64,000 bases of DNA from Flavobacteriaceae bacterium (lineage in GTDB: Bacteria > Bacteroidota > Bacteroidia > Flavobacteriales > Flavobacteriaceae). This document shows, piece after piece, positions 49,134 through 55,503 of this stretch; the stretch's first letter is position 1, and each line of letters starts with the position of its first letter. The position numbers were made by a program, and so were the translations under genes. The stretch is taken from assembly GCA_025800395.1 (NCBI GenBank), contig JAOXRU010000239.1:31137-95136 (forward strand), given 5' to 3'. The notes beneath the pieces are model-generated. The model searched no databases, was not told the DNA's origin, and was given only the letters and a program-made list of their open reading frames with translations.

Positions 49134-49949
49134 TTACAATTCTTTAATTAAATTTTTGAATAGGCTTATCATTTTAGGTTCCGCCTTACTTGCGACCTCA
49201 ATGATCTCTGGGATATCCACTGGTTTCAAATTGTCTGGATCACATTCGTCTGTAAGGACAGAAACGGCTGACACTGGGAGTTTCAAATGATTGGCAACTA
49301 TAACCTCTGGCACCGTGCTCATACCTACTGCATCTGCACCAATTCTACCCAAAAAGCGGTATTCTGCTCTAGTCTCCAACTGTGGACCAACTACCGAAGC
49401 GTACACCCCTTTGTGTAGTTGTATGTCGTTTTCTTTTGCAATAGCTAACAATCTACTATTCATTTTTGTACAATAAGGTGCACTCATATCTACAAAACGT
49501 TCTCCAAAACGTTCTACACCCTTAAATGCCAGCGGAGATCCTCCTTGGAGATTGATATGATCGTCTAGGAGCATCATTTCTCCTTTTTGGTATTCGAGAT
49601 TGATAGCGCCTGCGGCATTGGACACCAATAGAAATTTAATTCCCAGCTGGTGCATTACTCGTATTGGGTAGGTGACATCTACCAAGTCATATCCTTCGTA
49701 TAAGTGAAAGCGCCCTTGCATGACAACTATTTTTTTGTTTTCTAAGGTACCGTATATGAGTTTTCCAGTGTGAAATTCTACCGTTGCCAAAGGGAAAAAT
49801 GGAATATTGTTGTAAGCGGCCACCACTGGATCTTTGATTTCGTCTATCAATTTACCCAATCCAGTCCCAAGCACTATTCCAATATCGGGTTTTTCAAATC
49901 CTTTTTTGTGCAAATAGGATACGCTTTCTTTTAATTGTTTTTCCGTCAT
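49134..49949 (-). CDS. purine nucleoside phosphorylase, trimeric type
   Basis: This 271-residue PNP-I enzyme cleaves purine ribonucleosides with phosphate. Motifs are IGIVLGTGLG, GRFHLYEGYD, LVSNAAGAIN, SVVGPQLETRAEYR and GADAVGMSTVPEV. Its place between arsM and transferase 1 suggests that it removes adenine from 5'-deoxy-5'-dimethylarsinoyl-adenosine made by ArsS, giving the sugar phosphate. That specific substrate is inferred from context; ordinary salvage is also possible. Gaps are 1 bp to arsM and 4 bp to the upstream gene. Confidence 0.92.
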   Translation of the reverse strand: MTEKQLKESVSYLHKKGFEKPDIGIVLGTGLGKLIDEIKDPVVAAYNNIPFFPLATVEFHTGKLIYGTLENKKIVVMQGRFHLYEGYDLVDVTYPIRVMHQLGIKFLLVSNAAGAINLEYQKGEMMLLDDHINLQGGSPLAFKGVERFGERFVDMSAPYCTKMNSRLLAIAKENDIQLHKGVYASVVGPQLETRAEYRFLGRIGADAVGMSTVPEVIVANHLKLPVSAVSVLTDECDPDNLKPVDIPEIIEVASKAEPKMISLFKNLIKEL

Positions 49950-49953
49950 AGAT

Positions 49954-50556
49954 TTACTTATTTAAAAAAATCGAAAAGGCAGGATTATCTATAATATCTT
50001 CTACATAATCCACGTCATTTCTCTCTGGTAAAAGTACGGTTTTTTTGTCGATAATCTGTGCCAAAGTATCCTTCAATACGGTAGGCGTTCCCCAGGCTTT
50101 GTTTTCAAATATCTGGGGGATCAAATCGGTCATACCAAGCAGATAATATCCGCCGTCTACTGCTGGTCCTAGCACGACTTCGGCATCCTCTAGGGCAGCA
50201 AAAGCAGCATCGATATCCGATGCTTTTAGATCATACAAATCACTTCCAATGATCACTACCTTATCCCCTACTTTAAATGCTTCTTCAAAAGCATTTTGCA
50301 TGCGTATACCCAAATCGGGGCCATGCTGCAGTTTTCTTTGGAAATTACTAGAATTCCATATTTGGTCTGCCTCTATATTCTCTGAAAAATAAATCCACTT
50401 ATCTGCTTGGGTTTCCAATACTATTTTTTTGGTATGCTTTAATAGAAACACATAAATATCCAAAGCTGTTTGATCGCCGACACTTTTGGCCAATCGGGTT
50501 TTTACCTTTCCCAGTTCGGGATTGCGGGTAAACACCAGCAATATATTTTTACTCAT
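49954..50556 (-). CDS. DUF2064 / rSAM-associated transferase 1 (TIGR04282-like)
   Basis: This ~200-residue nucleotidyltransferase-like GT-A protein has KNILLVFTRNPELGKVKTRL, QHGPDLGIRMQNAFEEA, VVIIGSDLYDLKASDIDAAF, LGPAVDGGYYLLGMT and WGTPTVLKDTL. This is DUF2064, known as transferase 1 beside ArsS-like radical SAM enzymes; the family resembles CofC and MobA. The start MSKNIL at 50556 gives an 8-bp ATGAGTAA overlap with the rhodanese gene; longer starts would run into it. It probably activates or transfers a sugar moiety, but the substrate is unknown. Confidence 0.85.
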   Translation of the reverse strand: MSKNILLVFTRNPELGKVKTRLAKSVGDQTALDIYVFLLKHTKKIVLETQADKWIYFSENIEADQIWNSSNFQRKLQHGPDLGIRMQNAFEEAFKVGDKVVIIGSDLYDLKASDIDAAFAALEDAEVVLGPAVDGGYYLLGMTDLIPQIFENKAWGTPTVLKDTLAQIIDKKTVLLPERNDVDYVEDIIDNPAFSIFLNK

Positions 50557-51052
50557 ATACTTTTTTTCCTTTATGCAATAGTTTTCCCCATATTTTGTCA
50601 TAGGCATGCACCCGATCTGTAGGTTTGTTGGCCGTATCCAAAACCATTTCACCATTGTTTTTCCATTGAAAAATACCCCCGTAGAGGTTTAGAACATTGG
50701 CATATCCTTTCTTTTTGAGTTTTTCTGCAATTTGCTCAGAACGCACCCCTATAGAACAATACACCACTATGGTATCTTGTTTATTTTTTGGTAGCAAATC
50801 CACTATTTTTTTAAAGCGAAATTTTTTGTGCCCCACGTATTTCGCATTGCCAATTTTAGAAACTTCAAACTCTTCTTTTTCTCTAGCGTCTAAAAGTACA
50901 TAAGCATGTAATTTCTCTTTGAGTGTTCCTACCTGAATATAAGGCACCGTATTTTTATTGTATTTATTTAAAAACAACGCGATACTATCTTGCTGGGCAG
51001 AAACTAGATTAGCCAAACACAAAAAACCTATGATTATCATCCAATTCTTCAT
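50549..51052 (-). CDS. exported rhodanese-like protein
   Basis: This ~167-residue protein has a signal peptide (MKNWMIIIGFLCLANLVSA) and one rhodanese domain: VLLDAREKEEFEVSKIGNAK, the active loop VVYCSIGVRSEQIAEKL with the nucleophilic cysteine, and NLYGGIFQWKNNG. Start 51052 forms a TAATG overlap with the arsS stop, a sign of translational coupling, and yields a clean signal peptide. It lies in the arsenosugar block; rhodaneses transfer sulfane sulfur or bind thiol-reactive oxyanions. Its job in arsenic metabolism is not known. Confidence 0.85.
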   Translation of the reverse strand: MKNWMIIIGFLCLANLVSAQQDSIALFLNKYNKNTVPYIQVGTLKEKLHAYVLLDAREKEEFEVSKIGNAKYVGHKKFRFKKIVDLLPKNKQDTIVVYCSIGVRSEQIAEKLKKKGYANVLNLYGGIFQWKNNGEMVLDTANKPTDRVHAYDKIWGKLLHKGKKVYE

Positions 51053-52107
51053 TAGGCAACAGTTCCTTGACAACTACTTCCTGCTCCAGCCGTACAACCA
51101 TAACAATGCTGAGAAATAATTATATCTCTATTTTGCAATAGTTTCTCTTGATAATCTTTAATATGCTGCACCTTAGATGCAACTTTGAGGCCGAGCATTT
51201 GGTTAAAATCGCAGTCGTATAAATAACCGTCCCAGCTTACAGAAATGGTGTTGGTACACATCACATTAGCCACTGCAGAAGGGTTAAACGCTTCTACTAG
51301 AGCGTACATATAATCCTCATAATTGTCAGAGGCTATGAGATAGTCTAAAAACCTAGAAATCGGCAAATTGGTAATTGCAAACAATTGATGGAATTGTATA
51401 CCAAAATCTTCTAGCAAAGCGTTTTTAAAATCTTTTTGCATGGCCTCTTGGTTGGCAGGTAAAAAAGCGCCAGCAGGATTGTAGACCAAATCTAATTTGA
51501 GGTCCGAATTGGGCATGCCATAGCCTACCGCATTGAGATCTTTTAGTGCCTGTATGGATTTATCAAAAACCCCATCCCCTCTTTGTTTGTCTGTTTTTCC
51601 ACGAGTCCAATGTGGCATAGAGGATACTATATGTACGTTGTGTTTTTTAAAGAATTTGGGTAAATCGTGATACTTTTTATTCGCGCGTAGAATGGTGAGA
51701 TTACTACGCACGATAAAATCTCGAATACCTACTTTACTGGCTTCTTCTACAAACCAACGAAAATTAGGATTCATTTCGGGTGCACCACCGGTTAAATCTA
51801 AGGTATGTGCTCCAGTATTTTTAACTACCTCCAAACATTGTCTCATGGTGTCTCTAGTCATTATCTCCTTACGATCTGGACCAGCGTCTACATGGCAATG
51901 TTCACAAACTTGGTTACACATATAACCTAAGTTGATTTGCAGAATCTCCAGTTTCTTTGATTGCAAAGGAAATTGCCCTACTCTACTAATAGATTCTTTA
52001 AAAGTTGGTAATTCTCCATCTTGAAATATCCCATTGCTAAGAATTTCCAACTGTTTTTGGGCATTTGCGAGTTGGTTTTCTCTTTTTTTTAAGGATTGGA
52101 TCGCCAT
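51052..52107 (-). CDS. arsS: arsenosugar biosynthesis radical SAM protein ArsS
   Basis: This 351-residue radical SAM enzyme has the cluster motif CNQVCEHCHVDAGPDRKEI (Cys64, Cys68, Cys71) followed by LDLTGGAPEMNPNFRWF, FIVRSNLTI and a Cys-rich C-terminal region (SWDGYLYDCDFNQMLGL and HCYGCTAGAGSSCQG). These mark the radical SAM/Cys-rich family that includes ArsS, which couples a 5'-deoxyadenosyl group to dimethylarsenite. Co-location with arsM, nucleoside phosphorylase and both associated transferases strengthens the assignment. It is second in the operon, 26 bp after the AhpD-like gene. Confidence 0.9.
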   Translation of the reverse strand: MAIQSLKKRENQLANAQKQLEILSNGIFQDGELPTFKESISRVGQFPLQSKKLEILQINLGYMCNQVCEHCHVDAGPDRKEIMTRDTMRQCLEVVKNTGAHTLDLTGGAPEMNPNFRWFVEEASKVGIRDFIVRSNLTILRANKKYHDLPKFFKKHNVHIVSSMPHWTRGKTDKQRGDGVFDKSIQALKDLNAVGYGMPNSDLKLDLVYNPAGAFLPANQEAMQKDFKNALLEDFGIQFHQLFAITNLPISRFLDYLIASDNYEDYMYALVEAFNPSAVANVMCTNTISVSWDGYLYDCDFNQMLGLKVASKVQHIKDYQEKLLQNRDIIISQHCYGCTAGAGSSCQGTVA

Positions 52108-52133
52108 AAATATGGTTTTGCGTTTTAGAGCAG

Positions 52134-52469
52134 TTACATACTCAATTTGTTGTATTTGTTCATCATTTGGACACCGTGAACGAGAGAAGCTCCCCCTCTA
52201 ATGGCCGCACCTGTATGTACGGCTTCCATCATTTCTTCTTTGGTAATACCTCGCTCCAAGCCGTCTTTGGTATAGGCATCTATACAATACGGACATTGAA
52301 CAACATGTGCCACCGCCAAAGCAATGAGGGATTTCTCTCTGCTACTCAATGCGCCTTCTTCAAAGACTTTGCCATAATATTCAAAAAACTTTTCTCCCAA
52401 TTCTTCGCTCCAGTCTGTGATTTTTCCAAATTTTCTTAAATCCGCTGGATTGTAATATGTTTTCTCCAT
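52134..52469 (-). CDS. AhpD/carboxymuconolactone decarboxylase-like peroxidase of the arsenosugar cluster
   Basis: This 111-residue protein has the AhpD-like fold and the redox motif VQCPYCIDAYTKDGLERG (CxxC), preceded by LSSREKSLIALAVAHV and followed by AAIRGGASLVHGV. Small AhpD-like proteins of this size regularly precede ArsS-type radical SAM genes. It may reduce peroxides or keep arsenic thiols reduced; the exact role is unknown. It is the first gene of the minus-strand arsenosugar operon. No clear promoter could be fixed in the 60 bp upstream. Confidence 0.85.
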   Translation of the reverse strand: MEKTYYNPADLRKFGKITDWSEELGEKFFEYYGKVFEEGALSSREKSLIALAVAHVVQCPYCIDAYTKDGLERGITKEEMMEAVHTGAAIRGGASLVHGVQMMNKYNKLSM

Positions 52470-52609
52470 CTATAATTACTTATAATCTGTGTACTAAAAT
52501 ATTTCTTTTTTCCGAATACACAAAGTCTGGATACTATAGTCGCAAAAAATACGTATAGTTTACAAAATTTGTTAGAAGCTTTTCAATTGATGCTGCTTTG
52601 ATTGCATGA

Positions 52610-52804
52610 GGGGTAGTAGTGGCAGCTTTTTTCTGGAATGCCTTAGCTGCACTTGTCAGAGGAGGCGATAGCCCCCGCAAGGCTAGTAAAGCTTGGCTTT
52701 CCAGTAAAAACTATAACGGATGGCCCGACCCCGCTTGGAGCGGGGGCATGCCCGCCAACCCATGGAAAAAAAATATAATTTTGCCCTTATTAGAGAGGGC
52801 TTTT
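52610..52804 (+). other. GC-rich structured intergenic element with terminator, candidate ncRNA
   Basis: This ~195-bp block is far richer in G+C than its surroundings and is full of complementary segments. CTGGAATGCC (52633-52642) pairs with GGCTTTCCAG (52695-52704) with one mismatch. CCCCGCT-TGG-AGCGGGG forms a hairpin at 52729-52745. GGGCATGCCC (52744-52753) is a 10-bp palindrome, and a T-tailed hairpin closes it at 52783-52804. Its 63-codon open frame looks non-protein-like. I recall similar tails in other flavobacterial genomes but cannot verify this. A small RNA, a leader or a dispersed repeat are all possible. Confidence 0.4.
52783..52804 (+). terminator. hairpin with T-run ahead of hmgA
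   Basis: GCCCT (52783-52787) pairs with AGGGC (52796-52800), with a G-T extension, and is followed by TTTT. It ends the GC-rich element on the plus strand. Confidence 0.5.
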
Positions 52805-52834
52805 GAGTAATTAAAAAATATTTGTTTATTTTTA
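52803..52834 (+). promoter_or_regulatory. promoter of the hmgA operon
   Basis: TTG (52803-52805), a 21-bp spacer and TATTTTTA (52827-52834; seven of eight matches to TAnnTTTG) lie 33 nt upstream of the hmgA ATG. Confidence 0.5.
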
Positions 52835-52835
52835 C

Positions 52836-52851
52836 ATGAACATATGTTCAT
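52836..52851 (+). promoter_or_regulatory. 16-bp perfect palindrome, probable operator of hmgA
   Basis: ATGAACATATGTTCAT is its own reverse complement. It sits right behind the -7 element, over the expected transcription start, where a repressor would block RNA polymerase. Its size suits a MarR- or TetR-type dimer; no such regulator gene is in the window. Confidence 0.55.
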
Positions 52852-52867
52852 ATAAAACAAGAATAAT

Positions 52868-54025
52868 ATGCCTATATATCATAAACTAGGAAAGCTACCA
52901 CAAAAGCGACATACGGTTTTTAACAAGCCAGATGGCAGATTATATCACGAACAATTATTTGGAACTATAGGATTTGACGGAATGTCGAGTTTGATGTACC
53001 ATATGTACCGGCCAACCATGGTAAAATCTATTAAAGAACCGGTGGATCTACAGCCAGAGATAGCGGTAGAAAACAATATGGCATCGATGCTACTGCGTGG
53101 GATGGACACCAAGCCAGCAGACGATTATTTGGATAGCAGAACTATTGTATTGTGCAATAGCGATGTGAACATTGCTTTGAGTGCGCCCCGAAAATCGATG
53201 AAGCAATATTTTTACAAAAACACCGATGCCGACGAGGTTATTTTTGTGCACGAAGGTACTGGAACTTTAAAAACCATGTTGGGTGAAATTCCTTTTGAAT
53301 ATGGCGATTATTTGGTGATACCTAGAGGAATGATTTATCAAATGCACTTTGATACGGAAGACAACCGTTTGTTTATCGTAGAGTCTTTTGATCCTGTATA
53401 CACCCCAAAGCGTTATAGAAATTGGTTTGGGCAATTGTTGGAACATTCGCCTTTTTGCGAACGCGATTACAAATTGCCAGAAAATTTACAAACCCATGAT
53501 GAGATGGGGGATTTTGTAATGAAGATAAAAAAACAGAATAAGTTGCATGAACTGGTATATGCTTCGCACCCCTTTGATATTGTTGGCTGGGATGGGTATA
53601 ATTATCCGTATGGTTTTTCTATACACAATTTTGAGCCCATCACTGGTCGTGTGCATTTGCCACCACCAATACATCAGAATTTTGAAACCAGCACCTTTGT
53701 GATCTGTTCCTTCTGCCCGAGATTGTACGATTATCATCCGAAAGCGATACCGGCTCCTTACAACCACAGCAATATAGATTCGGACGAGGTTCTCTACTAT
53801 GTAGATGGGGACTTTATGAGCAGAAACAATATAAAAAAAGGGAATATTTCTTTGCACCCAGCAGGAATACCCCACGGCCCACATCCGGGAGCCTATGAGC
53901 GAAGTATCGGTCAAAAAGAAACCTTGGAATTGGCTGTAATGGTAGATACATTTAAGCCATTAAAAGTAACCAAAGCTGCTATGGCAATGAATGAGGAAGA
54001 TTATTACAAATCTTGGTTAGATTAA
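52868..54025 (+). CDS. hmgA: homogentisate 1,2-dioxygenase
   Basis: This 385-residue cupin-type non-heme iron dioxygenase opens the ring of homogentisate to maleylacetoacetate in tyrosine/phenylalanine breakdown. Motifs are HEGTGTLKTMLGEIPFEYGD, VIPRGMIYQMHF, HLPPPIHQNFETSTF and SLHPAGIPHGPHPGAYE, with the histidines and glutamates expected to bind Fe. Length is that of the Bacteroidota branch, shorter than the ~440-residue eukaryotic form. It is preceded by a promoter and palindromic operator, and followed after 4 bp by a flavin reductase-like gene. Confidence 0.9.
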   Translation: MPIYHKLGKLPQKRHTVFNKPDGRLYHEQLFGTIGFDGMSSLMYHMYRPTMVKSIKEPVDLQPEIAVENNMASMLLRGMDTKPADDYLDSRTIVLCNSDVNIALSAPRKSMKQYFYKNTDADEVIFVHEGTGTLKTMLGEIPFEYGDYLVIPRGMIYQMHFDTEDNRLFIVESFDPVYTPKRYRNWFGQLLEHSPFCERDYKLPENLQTHDEMGDFVMKIKKQNKLHELVYASHPFDIVGWDGYNYPYGFSIHNFEPITGRVHLPPPIHQNFETSTFVICSFCPRLYDYHPKAIPAPYNHSNIDSDEVLYYVDGDFMSRNNIKKGNISLHPAGIPHGPHPGAYERSIGQKETLELAVMVDTFKPLKVTKAAMAMNEEDYYKSWLD

Positions 54026-54029
54026 CACT

Positions 54030-54911
54030 ATGCAAACAAAAACGATAGACCCTAAAAATATAACTACTGCGGAGCTGCACGGTATCTTGCTCACGGCAGT
54101 AGCCCCCAGACCCATAGCCTTAGCAAGCACTATAAGCGATGATGGGGTGGTAAATTTAAGTCCGTTTAGCTTTTTCAATGTATTTAGTGCCAATCCGCCA
54201 GTATTGATATTTTCGCCCGCACGCCGGGTAAAGGACAATACCACCAAGCACACTTTGGAAAATGCTATAGCTACCAGAGAAGTGGTAATACAGGTAGTAA
54301 ATTTTGCTATAGTGGAGCAGATGTCTTTATCCAGCACAGAGTATGCAGATGGGGTAAACGAATTTGAGAAAGCTGGTTTCACCCAAGTGGCTTCGAGAAC
54401 TGTAAAACCACCAAGAGTAGGAGAAGCGCCAGTTGCCTTTGAATGTAAGGTAAGTGAGGTGAAATCGCTGGGAGACGAGGGTGGCGCAGGGAATTTAATT
54501 TTCTGTGAGGTAAGCCGCATACACATACAGACCCAATATTTAGACGCCAATGACAAACTAGACACCACAAAACTAGATTTGGTAGCACGTATGGGAGGAA
54601 GTTGGTATAGTAGAGCGACACCAGAATCTTTGTTTGAAATCCCAAAACCTATTGCTACCAAAGGCATAGGCGTAGATGCACTACCCCTACACATTCGAAA
54701 CAGCGAAGTGCTAACAGGAAACAACTTGGGTAGGCTAGGCAATAATGAGGAAATTCCGACTAAGGAAGCCGTATCTGCCTATTTGGAAAAGCACCCTGGG
54801 CTTCAGCAAATGATTGCAAAAGAAGATTATCATGGGTGGCATGTTTATATTCAAAAGCTTTTGGAAAACCAAGATACCGAAGCGGCATTGTTGGCTACTT
54901 TTATATCCTAA
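54030..54911 (+). CDS. flavin reductase-like/flavoredoxin family protein
   Basis: This 293-residue FMN-binding split-barrel protein has TAVAPRPIALASTISDDGVV, NLSPFSFFNVFSANPPVLIF and SPARRVKDNTTKHTLENA, the family signature, and REVVIQVVNF. The ~90-residue C-terminal extension (VDALPLHIRNSEVLTGNNLG ... YLEKHPGLQQM) is typical of longer flavoredoxins in Bacteroidota. It follows hmgA by 4 bp, so it is likely part of aromatic amino-acid breakdown, perhaps donating electrons or acting as a hydrolase-like partner; the exact reaction is unknown. No gene follows for 590 bp. Confidence 0.85.
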   Translation: MQTKTIDPKNITTAELHGILLTAVAPRPIALASTISDDGVVNLSPFSFFNVFSANPPVLIFSPARRVKDNTTKHTLENAIATREVVIQVVNFAIVEQMSLSSTEYADGVNEFEKAGFTQVASRTVKPPRVGEAPVAFECKVSEVKSLGDEGGAGNLIFCEVSRIHIQTQYLDANDKLDTTKLDLVARMGGSWYSRATPESLFEIPKPIATKGIGVDALPLHIRNSEVLTGNNLGRLGNNEEIPTKEAVSAYLEKHPGLQQMIAKEDYHGWHVYIQKLLENQDTEAALLATFIS

Positions 54912-54960
54912 AAACAACTTCTAATAACAGCATTGAAGTCCACCCATGTTTTGGGCTTTA

Positions 54961-55210
54961 ATACCATTTCTATTTTGAAATGCCATTAAAAGAAATAGAT
55001 GCGTTTTTTCTTTATAGCTCAATGAATATAAAATGCCACCACACGAAAGGATTCGTGCGGGAACCCCACGTGCGGGAACCCCACGTGCGGAAACCCCACG
55101 TGCGGGAACCATAGTAGATTTTAAAAGTAAAAAGACAAAGTTCAAGAAAAATCTTTTATTCTGAAATAGAAAGGAAAAAAGGGCTATTTATTGGGGTAAT
55201 TTTGAGCTAG
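54961..55210. repeat. second MITE-like copy, split by an insertion
   Basis: 54961-54999 matches the left half of the 47955-48040 element (in reverse orientation), starting with an intact ATACCATTTCTATTTT end. The right half resumes at 55163 (GAAATAGAAAGGAAAAAAG, TTTATTGGGGTAATTTTGAG) and degenerates near 55210. Between them 163 bp (55000-55162) are inserted, flanked by the 8-bp direct repeat GAAATAGA (54992-54999 and 55163-55170). Confidence 0.6.
55054..55113. repeat. four tandem 15-bp repeats
   Basis: The unit CGTGCGGGAACCCCA occurs four times head to tail (third with one change, fourth with a degenerate end) inside the 163-bp insertion. It is strikingly GC-rich in an A/T-rich region. Confidence 0.75.
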
Positions 55211-55263
55211 AAATAGTCCTTCAAAGCGACGCCTAGCCAAAGAAAATCAAAATAAACTATGTG
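55200..55263. repeat. diverged direct repeat R2, left copy
   Basis: This ~64-bp sequence (TCAAAG.GACGCCTAGCC, AAGAAAATCAAAATAAACT.TGTG) is shared with 63936-64000 in the same orientation. Immediately behind it, 55266-55293 matches 63763-63790 in inverted orientation (23 of 28 positions, core TTATATCGAACTC). Confidence 0.65.
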
Positions 55264-55386
55264 CGTAAGTTATATCGAACTCCCGTTAAATAATCACAAC
55301 AACTAGGAATGATCCCTTTTTAGATTAACTCCAATTTTTGCCTAAATACAATAATCAGGAATGATCATTAATCTGGATCCCCAAGA

Positions 55387-55446
55387 AAACCGAAAAGTCT
55401 TTCGAAAATAAAGCTGTTTAAAATAAGACTGTTTTTTTGGTGGTGC
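55387..55446. repeat. repeat R1 copy A, terminator/tRNA-end-like
   Basis: AAAACCGAAAAGTCTTT ... AAGCTGTTT ... GACTGTTTTTTTGGTGGTGC resembles 63093-63160 and 63531-63592. The end GGTGGTGC on the plus strand is the reverse complement of a tRNA acceptor end with CCA. The 590-bp gap between the flavin reductase and the macroglobulin-like gene holds only these repeats. Confidence 0.55.
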
Positions 55447-55503
55447 TTACAATACTAGGTGCCAAATCGAATTTAATGAAGGCATGGATTTTATTGGTAA
55501 TTT

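Noticed and set aside
45514..52469. Selenium metabolism, suggested by the old names of the transferase families (rSAM/selenodomain-associated)
   Set aside because: No selenoprotein, SelA/SelB or SelD is nearby, and the ArsM-ArsS pair points to arsenic.
52619..52810. 63-codon frame in the GC-rich element
   Set aside because: The sequence is dominated by hairpins and a terminator; residue content is not protein-like.
55054..55113. Possible CRISPR array
   Set aside because: Repeats are only 15 bp, tandem without spacers, and no cas gene is present.
54921..55145. 74-codon minus-strand frame with VPARG repeats
   Set aside because: The coding look comes from the 15-bp tandem repeat in a mobile insertion; no domain, promoter or neighbours support a gene.
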